A stretch of 45,255 bases of DNA from Saccoglossus kowalevskii (lineage: Eukaryota; Hemichordata; Enteropneusta; Harrimaniidae): positions 197,455-242,709 of the forward strand of contig NW_003107091.1 of NCBI RefSeq assembly GCF_000003605.2, given 5' to 3'. Positions 1 through 12,800 of this stretch are shown piece by piece; position 1 is the stretch's first letter; every line of letters starts with the position of its first letter. The notes below the pieces were generated by a model. That model was not told the DNA's origin. It did not search any database and was given only the letters and a program-made list of their open reading frames with translations. The translations under genes and the position numbers were made by a program.

Positions 1-720
1 CGCTAAACAAAGAAATGGACAATTTCCCGTGAAGTCAGGGTCAAATATGTGACTAATGAGACATCATTACAAAACCACATAAAGCCATTAAGTGACAAAA
101 AAAACTTATAACGATTGACAAATCAACTTGGTGACTAATGCAAAATCACTAGAAATCTAAATACATATATTAAAACTTTAAAAAGATTAAGTTGGGAGAT
201 TATATAGTATGAACAAATTACATAAGCGTGATTTAGAATTGTGTTCAGACCTCGATCTGAAAATAGTGTTTCAGAGACGGGAGGGGCATTACTGCCTGTA
301 ATAGCTGGTGATCAATTGGACCTACCCCTCTAGGCTGTTATTGAAACGAGGCCGATGAACTAATCATCAATGGCGGCACCCACCCCGTTGACTTACAGCT
401 TACCTGATACAGGTATCACTCCGCCAACCTAAACAATACGGACAAATATTTCTATTTCCAGAAAAATATTTAAACCGCGTGCCATATTCGTAGTATATAA
501 TATCTTAATATAAATCTGGTACGAACCACCGTACCTGTTCTGGTTTTAAAACAGCATTCCCATTTTCGCGGAGGGATATAATTTTACAACCCGGACGAAT
601 TACACCTCCCCGTTCCCGTCTGTGTGAAAGGTGTACCTATAGATTAAACTGCCCAGGTGTGTGTGTGTGTCGAGCTCGTTGATTTTGTACAAATTGTGAC
701 ATCAGTATCAAAGTTAAGCA
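1..720 (+). promoter_or_regulatory. 5' flank and putative promoter/5' UTR of tropomyosin
   Basis: No coding sequence is visible. A short GT microsatellite lies at about 657-669, and the start codon at 721 follows about 50 nt later. I see no clear TATA box or CArG (SRF) box. In vertebrates the equivalent exon 1b has its own internal promoter downstream of exons 1a and 2. If that layout holds here, the high-molecular-weight exons lie left of the window; nothing resembling exon 1a or exon 2 was found in the window. The promoter role is inferred from position only. Confidence 0.4.
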
Positions 721-834
721 ATGGAATCAATCAGGAAGAAGGTTGCAGCGTTAAGAGCTGAGGCAGAAGCTGCGCAGGATAGATCCGAAGAGCTTGAGAG
801 GTCACTGAAGGATGAATCGGCGAGAGCTGAAGCT
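721..834 (+). CDS. Tropomyosin exon 1b-type first coding exon (residues 1-38)
   Basis: The ATG at 721 has G at +4 and a purine at -3. The exon encodes [20 protein letters not shown] and continues as charged coiled coil to ...SARAEA, then meets the donor GCT|gtaagc in phase 0. It resembles vertebrate exon 1b (EAVKRKIQ... type), not exon 1a, whose opening MDAIKKKMQ is absent. The next exon opens with AEAEV, exactly as after vertebrate exon 1b. It is a few residues shorter at the N terminus than vertebrate 1b. The open frame continues beyond 834 but loses coiled-coil character at once, so the donor is well placed. Confidence 0.93.
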
Positions 835-3800
835 GTAAGCTGCCATTTTGTCTTTACTATCGTACAATTCTGTTATATTTCGTCCCAAATTGATCGTGTC
901 CGATTGACAGGTGTCTCGTACACCCACAAACGTGGCTATGTCGTGACCGTTGTAAATTTGACCGATCGACCGCATGCATGATAGATAGGTCATAAAATGC
1001 TATGTTGTATTTCTAATGAACTGCCACGATCTCGACTAAAATGTGGGCTGGGCCACTTTATTTACCGTTGAATCCAAAGTTAACCCTTTATGAACGGGTA
1101 AACACTCCGCAAGCACAGATAATGTAACTTTATCAAGTCGATTTGTGATAAGGAACACAAGATGAACGTCAGAGTGTTTGAAAACACACAATTTCAGCAA
1201 ATTTTCTGAATTATTTGTAAACCTTGTAATAGACATAATGCTATGCACGTCAGTCAGCTGATCCGGGCGTAGTGGAGGTAAGGTATTTGCTGGCGACTGT
1301 TTTGCTAACCGCAGATTTCCTTACGTTGATTACGATAATCATAAAAAGCGATTGGGTTGTTTCGATGATTTTACAGTCCGATTCTGTTGGAGTTGATTAG
1401 TTCAAACAGCCCAGTAATATGTCCAGGTTGCGTTATGCATTGTGCATATTAATTAGGAAGCCAACTAACTGCACAGTGAATATACGGGACATGTTAAATG
1501 AAATGTTTTAGCTGAGATGCACATGTTTTGCGGCTGCATAAAAATATAATAAATGTCAATTCATATTAATAATAAAACTTAACCCACATTATTTGCCATC
1601 TTACTTTTTTTCAAGTATGCAAGTATACACAAATATTTGGAAGAACAGATGTAAGCCATGTGCAAATAGTTGTACATATCTTTATTTGGGTAGTTGCTAT
1701 GAAAGGGTATATTTATTGACAAAAATAATGAAACTTTGACAAATAATTGCTTGTTCGGACTGCTGCTTTATAAACTGATTGCAAAAATCCAAGGCTGTTC
1801 CTACAGGGTCTTAAAAAAGCAGAGATATTCCTGCATATTTCCTTCATGACTGAGCCATTGTACAAACAACTGTTATAAAACTGACGTCATGCTTTGCAGT
1901 AGTTGTGGTTGTTGTTGTCTGAAGCTAAGGCAGTGTCGTTTTACTATGTGGTCACAAAGAATCCCCTTCTGACCTTGCTTTTTGTACTGAAAAAGCTCGA
2001 CCATATTTACCAGTCCTTTTCTAAAGTTTGCCCTCTTTGTGTGCATAATCTCTGCTTCGAAGTAACCTTGTTTGTACGTCAAGGTTATGTTTCAGTATGT
2101 CAGACAAGTTGAAATGCTGCTAACTCAACTGAAATCAGTTAATTCGCTTCACAGTATTTTGCTGTGTTTAGCATGTTAATGATTTCTATTCAAGTTTCAT
2201 TGTAGACAATAGAGTTTGCTGTTGTGTACATCTAATGCATTGACATGTGTAAAATCTAATGTTTATTTATGGGAGGGTAATTTTAATGCAGATTTGGTTC
2301 AGTCTCTTCTTACAATAAGTACTACATTACATTGGGTAAAATGATGTATCTGTAGACTAGACTGAAGTTTTATTTACTAAGGCTGAGTATTCGATACGAT
2401 AGGAATTTGATTTGATGGATTTCACTGTTCAGCTGTGGATAGCATTGGTATTTAGTCTTTGCCACTTCATCCAGCTAAATACACAATCATATATTGAGAT
2501 GGGTCCTCGCAGCAGGTGCAGTGTCTTGTACCTTCTGCCAATATCTATTTTTTTTATCAAAACATGCCCTAACTTTGTACAATTGAACTTTGTACAATAA
2601 TTAAAAATTTGTCACTTATTTTTCCTGTATTTAATTACACGAGTAAAAAAAATTAATGATGTTTGCCTAACTCAATATATACACTGGAGATGAGAATGCA
2701 CTTACTAACATTCATAAAAATAATTTATGTTTGACTTTTAAAGGTCGTGTAATGATATGATTGTTATATATTGAATAAGTTATTGGTAATTTGTGACTGG
2801 TGAACAACTTTTATTCACTGGTACCTCTCAGAGTGTCTCGATGTCTGACATGGCTTGATTGTCAGAAGAGTTGCTGGTAGATAAAATTTGTTTGGAATAT
2901 GTGTGAAATATTTCAAGTGGTATACTCAGTAGTGCTTGTGGCCTGTGCAAGTTTGCAGTGTGTTTACTGATCTCCAGTGATGGTTAAAAGGTTTCCATGG
3001 CGATTGAAGTGAAGTAGGGATAAACTGCAGAAGCTTGCATGCTCAGAATCGATTCTCAATGAATGAATACGTTGTGTCGGTGGCATCAGGGGGTCTTAGG
3101 GTTACTAGCTTCTCTCGGTTGGAAATGCAGAACTTAATGTACTAAAAAAAAATACTTGTTCCTCAATTTGAATTCAATAGATTTTGTGTGGCTATGGATA
3201 CCACCATGTTTCTGACCTGCTTAGACTTGCCATATTTTGCATATTTCACTAAAAATAAATTTATTCGTAACTGTAACTTTGAATCATTACTATATACTTC
3301 ATTTATCAACTCTGTGCAGTTAAGATGTGGGAATTTGTTTGAAGAAAATAAATACAACTCAAATTGACTAGTGGTTGATAGTAATATTCAACTGTTGTAG
3401 TTGCATGTTTTTGTTTCTCCATATGTTTATCACACTTTGTATCTGTTATAAAATTTACATAATTTTGGTTAAGTCATAATTTAAAGAACCATAAAGTATA
3501 TCTGCTTAGTCCCAAAATTCTGAAATTGGAATTTATGCATGAGATAATTTTATTTTATTTGCAACAGGTGGCCGGGATAGGGATATATTTGCATATATAT
3601 CTAATTGTCAAACTTGTGGATCAAACAAACTGAGGTCAGCCAAGTAAAATTGAATCTGACATTGAGTTTTATGTATATAGAACATGCAGGTTCCTTGTTT
3701 TGGCTAGGTGCCAAAGTCAAGGCTTTATTTTTTTCCGTTACATACTTGTCACTATGCCAGTTGTCACATCGTATTGTTGGTTTTATTCATACCCGTGGGT

Positions 3801-6800
3801 TATTGTCTTGTTTTAGTGTCGTCATTTATCATGTTTAAACATCACAAATCACATGACATCAACAGATATTACACTTGTATGTGAGATTTTGAGCAATATT
3901 ACCTGGGATATGAATGGTATAGATGATTTTACTCTCGTTATGACCATTTGGGTTTAAATGTCTGAATGTTGGAGTGCCATGAAGTGGGAATAATATCCGG
4001 TTATAAAAAAAAAGAGGTTAAAGGTCTCGTGTCAGCATGGTTTATTTTTGTGACCACTTGTCAAATGTCAAACCTGTATAAATACTGGCTCACGTTAATT
4101 ATTATCCAGACTATTGAGTTTCCTCGTGTTACTTTGGAGATTAATTTTGTAGAAATAGCTATTTTAGTTTTTAGCCAAATTATCTCATTTATCCTGTATA
4201 AGAGTCAGCTTTTTGTAAAATTATCTACATCTTGAATTAACAAAATTCTTTGGGGTTATAAATGACATAGCTAGTAATGAAATTGTTTTTGCTAAGATGG
4301 ACCAACATGTGTAACACCATTAGTTGTAGTATTTGTTGCTTTTAACAGTATAAAAATTATGCTGGGAACCTTTATAGTGGTGCAGCATTAACTTGATTAT
4401 CACACTAGCTAAACAACAATTTAACATCATTTTCATTCTTTGTTTTTGACCAGGCTGAAGCCGAGGTTAGTTCGTTGCAGAGACGTCTACAGCTTCTCGA
4501 TGAAGAGTTGGAACGGGCTCAAGAAAGATACCAAGTAGCAGCCGATAAGTTAGCCGATATTGAAAAAGCTGCTGATGAAAGCGAGAGGTACATCCAAATT
4601 TTCTTGATATTCTTCCCACAGTTCCACACATAGCCTTAAACCGCGGAGATCACAATTTGAATGACTATTGTGTGTAATTTGTTTTGAAAACCTCAATGTG
4701 CTACACAAAAGACCGTTCTAAAAACGGTACCATTAATTATTCTGATTTGTAGTACCCCATTCATTTTGGTTTTCACACAGTTGTAAGGAACATTATAAAT
4801 GTCTTGATAACTTGATTCTAACAACCCAATTATATGCCAGTTAAATGTTTGAATGTTGGAACAGTAATTCACAACTTCAAACTCTAATTAAACTTACTTT
4901 CTAAATGTTTTTTTTTCCTCGTCAAACTGCAATGCATTCTTACCACCCTCCAATCCCATTTGCATAAACATTTTTTGTTGAACTTTGACCCTGCGATCAG
5001 CTAATATTTTGGGTAGTAGTCATTGCTATGATCACATAATTGTATTTTACTTATTTTAAATGTAAAAACTCTTAACATATTTATATGTTCACTGTTGTTG
5101 AGCTACTTTTTCAACCTCAGAGTTATTGACAGGTCTTTTTTCGACCTACAGGAAGGGGTTGGAATTCAAATCGGGTTGACATAAATCATTTCTTCATCAA
5201 CCACTGTCTCACTTTATCAGCTATAAATACATAGGATAGATTAGTCTGACTATATTGTAGTTGTTTCAGTTTTAGAGACTCCTTTAATGGCATTTCAATG
5301 GTTTCAGACAAATACCAAATATAAACAGATTAAATGGGGAATATATCGCCATATGGTCTGTATTTGAAAGTCAAAGCTATGGACTACTTATAGGAATAAT
5401 ATTCTTTCTCATCAACAATATTATATATAAACCAAAAAATAGTAGCATTATAAGTACATGGAAACATTAAAATAGTTGGGGGTAGAGGGGTACTCATCAG
5501 AAGGAGTATTAATGAGTTTTTGTTCAGGGAGTACCCTGATGGATGCTGTTCTATTCGCTACCAGCCCTCCCCGCATGTTTCCATATGACACTCATTCAAG
5601 TACTCCAGCACTCTGTTGACATACTGGATACATTGAATTAAATGTAACCACTATATGCCAGTGTTCCCCTAATTAATAGCAGAATTTGACCCTGATCCTC
5701 CTTCCTTTTAATCCATTGCATGCTGAATGTTTTAAATAGATTCAGTATGAGCCATAGACATACCAAAGACTCTTTAACATGGCATACCAAACTCTATGAC
5801 CCCTGAATTTGTTAAGGGTTGCGTTTTATGACAGCCTGCATTTTATAAAGTGTGTTTATTTTACTTCAGCTATTGACTTAGAGAACATTAATGTTTGAAA
5901 TCATGTTTTTAGTATTGTTGGACATTTATCAAATTTTCCTGCGTGTATATCCACATTTGGGTTGCACTTCTTAGTCAAATCCAGTCATACAAACTAATGC
6001 GCTGAAATACCTTTAATGGACCCCTTGCATCCCTTGGACTAGCAGAATCATGGATGCTCAATTAATAAAAATTGGTTATGAGGTTCTCAAATCAATGAAT
6101 ACACAAGTCCCATTACCATTAGTACATTCGTGTCATGTATTGTAATGGACATGTGGTGTGGTTACGCTCAGATTGTTGTCAAATTAAAATGATTTCAAAA
6201 CTCAAGTTTGTTAAAATGAAAATTCGTTAATAGGGGTGTTAGGTAAATTTGATTCAGATCTATGTGGTTCATATATGCAGTAAACTGGATTTATAGACAG
6301 TTGATGAAAAATTAATTTAAACACTGTAATCTTTTCTGTTGGTGCAAGATAAGCTGATATGAACGCTGTATGGCTGTAAGATTGATGTCATGTCAAATAT
6401 TTGGTGCTGTGGCCGAATTTTTGACCTTCTTTCTGAATTATCAGTGACGGAATTTAAGGAGTCTGTTTGAAAATATAAATGAAGATTTTCACTAATTTTT
6501 ATCTTTCAAAATCCCACAGAATCTTCAGGGAGAATATTGATTGCTTGTCACCCTTGTGTACAAGAAATATGAATTATTAATTCGTTACAAAAAACTCTTT
6601 GCAAAAAATATCCCTCTGCAAAAAATATCTCTTCGATATTTAGACCAGCCAATGCATCACTAATGGTGTGACCCAAACATGCTGTTAGTGTGACCCTTTA
6701 TCCTAATTATGAGCTGTGTACATTTAATTCATCTCGTGAATATGTGGCTAAAAAAGCTGTCTCTATTATTAAAATTTGTGAGAAAGTTTTCTCTGAAAAT

Positions 6801-9800
6801 TGTATCTCTCCTTGTTGATTACAAAAAATGGCATGGACATGCTCAACAAATCTTACTATATGTAAAGTAACTGGATTGGGTGTTAATTTCACTGCGACAG
6901 TCTGTCTACAAATATGATATATTAGAATTAAATTACCTGCTTTATTATTTTTCCAAATGTGTGCAATTTCTGCCAACAAATAACATTGATCTAAGCACCC
7001 TGGGACTGCCTAGTAAATTGAAGCCCAGGTTAACCAAGGTTTTTTCTCACTTGCACAAGGTCGTACATAAATGTACATTTATGGGTGTGTTTTGTGAGAG
7101 AGGGAAACCCCTAAGAGGTGCCTCTCCCTGCATACCAAGAATGTATAACCTTACATTAACAGACATGCCTGGAGAGTAGATATTTCAAATAAAATGTACA
7201 TACTACAAATGAATTAAATCTCAATGGTGCAGATAAATAATTATTACATTCCATTAGTAAATTGTTGGCATGCTCGACATATCCGTGTCTTTTCTGACAT
7301 GTTCTAGAAAACTTTAAAAACTGGGTTGGGTGAAATAATAAAATGACAGTTTGATGTAATTATATCCCTTATATCTTCTCCAATCATTTGAATGTCAAAG
7401 TCAATCTTTATTACAAATTAACCTGCAAAATTGTTTTTTCTATTTTTTGTAGCAAATGATAAATTTTTTCCATTTTGTCCAAAATATTATGGCGTTCATG
7501 TTAACTATCACTTAATGTGATGTTACAGAATGTATCCGTTACATCTGTTATTTTATTTGTTTTTATAACTGAAAATCTTTTTTCTTCTCAGAGCAAGAAA
7601 AGTACTTGAAAACAGAGGCTTGAGTGATGATGATAGGGTAAGACACTTACTTTACTAATGTCCTGTGATGTGATATGATAATCAGAACTGTTTTATCAGA
7701 ATGTAAAGCAATTGGCCGAGATTCCAGACTGATAAATTTGTTGGTTAAATGTTTCGTTTTAGACGGCCTCTGTTTGCGAGATTGTTCTGATATTCAAAAC
7801 AAAACGAATAATAGTATTTATCAAATTTTATTTTAGCTAATCATGCATAATCAGCATATATACGGACAGACAAAAAAAAATATTACATTCAAATGTCTTA
7901 AGTATGGTTGCATTGAAATTCCACAATAGTCAACTTTGGTATCATTTTCCAACATGGAATGTGATGAATTATGAACGCAGATTTTTGAATTGACCTGTGA
8001 TATATTATCGTATTGCTTCTTGAATATCCAAATATTTTTACAATGATTTTAACAACGCTTGACTAAATATAGAAAACCATAAACATTTGTTGAATAACTT
8101 TGTATGAATGTGACCTCATGTTACTATTTCTTTCCAGATATTTTGTGTAGCACTGTACAAACTGTTTAATGACGAACTACACAATAAATCATGACATATA
8201 TCACATTGTATAAATGACATACTACACAATAAATGATGACATGTATCACATTGTATAAATGACATACTACACAATAAATGATGACATGTATCACATTGTA
8301 TAAATGACATACTGCACAATAAATGATGACATACATCACAATATAAATACATACTACACAATAAATGATGACATATATCACATTGTATAAATGACATACT
8401 ACACAATAAATGATGACATGCATCACAATATAAATACATACTACACAATAAATGATGACATATATCACATTGTATAAATGACATACTACACAATAAATGA
8501 TGACATGCATCACAATATAAATACATACTACACAATAAATGATGACATGCATCACGGTATAAATGACATACTACACAATAAATGATGACATACATCACTG
8601 TATAAATGACATACTACACAATAATTATGTATTATCCCACAATATTTCCTCTTAGTTCGACGTCAGCAGACATGAGCGATTATCACTAGAGTTTTGTATA
8701 AATCCGAGCAGCGGTTATGATATCCTAAGAGAAAATATTATATGATTATATATTTATCAAGTGCATATTTCCACAGTGTGACATAGTAAAATGGCGGAGT
8801 GTTAACAATGGAACCATCGCTAAAATTGTACCGAAAGCAAATGATGTCACAAGTGTTCTATTTCAGGCAACTGTCTTGTGGACGCTGTATGGTGATTCTG
8901 CTCATTTGCGGTAATTTGCTCAAATTTTGTTTGGAGGGACTAAAAAATAATTCCAAAAAAAACACACATGAGCTTGTCAAAATGAACAATTGTTAGCACG
9001 ATCTGTAATTATATAACTGTATATTACCCTGTATGCTTCGGACATTGTTCAGGCCGCGCATACAGGGTTTTGATGTGCCCTGTGATATGTCACACTGTGG
9101 TAATACCCAAGTTATGCATGTGACATATGACATCACAACTCTCTTTCTAGTCCAAAATAAATATTGAACGATAAATCTTAGTGTAATCAATGACTGAACC
9201 ATTGAGCTACTGAAATCAAACAAAGTCTTCTGTGAAATCATTTTTGTATGCCACTGTATCACAATTGTACCTACTCCAAGAACAGTCAGAAATTAAACAA
9301 ATTAATTTTTTTTAAACTAATAAATCTAAAAATTCCTTCCTCTCAACATTCAAGACATAAAATTTACAACCTTGTCAATTTCAACTAATTACGAGCAAAA
9401 AATCTGTGTTTTTAACACAAGAAAAACTGTAAAGTGAAACTGTTTTTGAGTATTCTTTTTAACAGAACTTTTTTTAATGATTTTCTAAACATTAGAATGT
9501 TTGCGTCAATATGAATTTCAAATATTGAGTACATTTACTGAAAAGCTCACTTAAAAACTTCATTGCACTATTTGACTATGTGTAATTCCAAATATAGATG
9601 CTACTATTTTTTTCTTTTTTTTATTCTGGAACTGATATTGTACTAAATGTAAAACTCAAAATTGAGCTAGTATCAAAAGCTCAAGTCCTCCCATACTCTC
9701 TTACTAACACATTCTATTATAGACTGGTGGGAAACTAACTTCACCAAAGCGGTGAAATTAACGACAAATACTTCCCTGTTGCAGATACTAGATCTCGAAA

Positions 9801-12800
9801 GATTGGTCAATGAATCTCGGAGTATGGCCGAAGAAGCGGATCACAAATTTGAAGAGGTAAAACTGGCCAAGTCGTCTATAGCAGGCTGACTCCTGTGTTT
9901 TTCTAACGGCAAGATTTTACCTTTTCTCTCTAGATAGGATTACTTGAGGAGAAGCTGAAACATACCCGCTTAATGGCCGAGGAGTCTGAGCGCAAGTATT
10001 CTGAGGTAACGCTACACTCATCTCATTCCTCTTGGTGGTGGGCATACCTCATGTTTTTTCTCTTTCTTTTCTGCTTTGGAAACTTTTAAATCTAGATCAC
10101 AGAATTAGAAAATTTGGTTAAAACCACCCGACAGATGGCCGAGGATGCTGACGTTAAATACGAAGAGGTAACATCCCAAGTTTTCCGTTCCTTTCCGTGT
10201 TTTTGTTTTGTTTTTAACCCCCAACCGTGTTCGAATACAATATGTAATCTCAATTAATCGCTTGAACGAGAATTCCGTACTTATAGCATTGAGTAACTAA
10301 CCGCATCAAATAACCCGGATTTTAAAACAACAACAACATAACAGGTATAGTATTTGATTGTTGTATCATCCTTCCCTATCCTTTCTAATATTTTTTTCTC
10401 AGTACTATTCATTGTGCATCCAATCTCTCCATATTCATCCTGCATGCCCATTTTATGGTATGACCAGGTACGTGATGTATGCTTCCATCGTAATCTCTCA
10501 TGTGGGCTAGCTGGTGCCATGCCACTCAGGTAATCCCAACTCATGCCTTTAATGAGGAGGGATTGACTCAGCTCACCCCCATTTATAATGGTATAAGCTG
10601 TTTATAGTGTGTTGGACCATACTATTTGCTGCTCAAGGGGTGTGTGCTTCTTAATCAACAGCATGACTGCATGGATTTGATACTAAATGAATGAATGAAT
10701 TGAGTTGAGCCAATCCTCCTGGTTTGGGGGCAGAGTCTGGGAATCTTGTTTGTTTCAAAATATCTTGTTTTTTTACGAGTGCACTTCAATCTTATTAACT
10801 ACATTATTGAACCGCTGAATCTTTGCATGTATTGAGCATGTATCACTGATTTTACTGTTACATTGTCAAAAAAGAATCTTGGATGCACAGTACCAGTAAT
10901 TCTTCATATGACACAAAGAAAGTGCCGTTTATGACTTTCGTTCATTTCTGAAAATAAATATGATGTACATCGTGAAGTGAATATATATGATAATAGTCAA
11001 GACTCTACTGATATCCAATCGCTACTTGAAAGATTATTCCAAGATCAGAATCGTTAATTTCATAATTGCTGTATTCCATATATGATACAAATTTAAATTT
11101 TAATTAAAATTTGTTAATTTTAACAAGTTTTTAATTTTTGCATTTGCCAGGTTGCTCGTAAGCTGGTTGTCACGGAGGCAGAGTTGGAACGTGCAGAGGA
11201 GCGTGCAGAGGTAGCAGAAGCGTAAGTAGTGAAAGAGTTGTCATGACGAATTGTTGTACAAAGATATTGAAAACATCACAATTTTTTTATTTTGAAAATT
11301 CTTCTATCATCAGCCAAACAGCTTTAGAAGACTATACATCAATAATGTAATGTTGTGTGACATGGGTAAAATGGTTGTTTGTTGTATGTTTACTCCACAG
11401 TAAGGGATCTGATTTGGAGGAAGAACTGAAAATTGTCGCCACAAACCTGAAGTCCCTCGAAGTCAGTGAGGAGAAGGCCTCTGAGAGGGAATTCAACTAT
11501 GAAGAAAAAATCAAGCAACTCGAAGCCAGTCTGAAGGAGGTTTGTGTAATCTCAGATAGTAGTAAACGTTTGGACCGATTAACAATAACCGCATGCCTTT
11601 GACACGGCGTAGGAGTTACCTTGTTGCTAGGCGTTGTTGTTTATATACCAGAATATAGTCCGATTTCATTTGTCTGATAAGATTCTACGAGTGGGAGAAA
11701 TGAAATCGGATAACGCAGCTTATGGATACTGGTATATAAACAACACCCCCTACCAATGACAAGGCAACTCATTGACATTTCAAACTTTTTTTTTTTAACT
11801 TTTTGTATTTTAATCAACCCCCAGCATGTTTTGCATGTTTGGATTTTTTTATAATTTCACTGCTTTTTTATTTTTCGCCGTACTAAGTACGACTCACTCC
11901 TTACTGACCCCGACCACCCAGTGTGATGTCATGAAATGTCGTATACTGTGTCCGAGGACGAGATGGTCTAAAGTTTACTACTATTGCCCCCTTCATCCTA
12001 ACATGCTTGTTGATGTACAATAACAGTTTTTTTTGATGTATTAATTTTTGTATATTTTCAATTATCATTTTTTTGAAGCATGATATTTAGCATTGTTGTT
12101 TTTTTTTTTTGCGCAATTTTTTGCACAACTTACTTTTACCCAACCCTGTTAATCAATTCCCTGTGATTTAGGTTAAAACTTAATGGTGTTTGAATTTGAT
12201 AGATTGTAGGTGTTCATTCTGAGTGTTGCATTATTCACTAGTTACCGTTTTCTTATCAGTGTTGAAATGTGACGATTTAGACATAATTTATTGTTGCAAT
12301 AGCAACTCAGAGACAAAATTATGATCAGCCAAGGACTTGTGCCCATTGTAGCAATGGTGGTCAAATTGTAATCAATAACCTTTTGAATAATGCATTATGA
12401 TATAATTTTGAGTAATTTGTTCAGAGAATTATTTTACTTGTTCATCATTTGACCAAGACTGGCCCAGGTTTGAGAGATATTCTGTGATTTTCACAATCTG
12501 TGAGAAGAGGTGGAAATGGAGGGATGTCTTGCATGATTAGAATATAACATTATTTTCCACTAAGGTTAATGCACTGTCAGCCATATTGTCGGTATATTAT
12601 TTTGACACCTTCCTTGATAAAATATTTATTTCAAATTTTGCTATTTCTCTTAAAATTGTTACCAAAATTTGTATTCTTTTTAACCAAAATCTGTTAGTAG
12701 TATTTTCTGACAAATTCAAACTTATTTGCTGAAATCGGAGAAAGTTATCAAAGAAATATTGAAAATAATTTTTGAGTAAAAACAGATGAGTTTTTAGTAA

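Noticed and set aside
6880-7179. 99-codon plus-strand open frame inside a tropomyosin intron
   Set aside because: No family resemblance and no exon-like borders in the correct phase.
8116-8598. 160- and 129-codon minus-strand open frames rich in HHLLCSM and VIIYCVV repeats
   Set aside because: They are translations of the 45/42-nt minisatellite; unit lengths divisible by three keep several frames open.
8177-8624. CRISPR-like regular array
   Set aside because: Adjacent units are similar along their whole length with no unique spacers, and the context is an animal intron.
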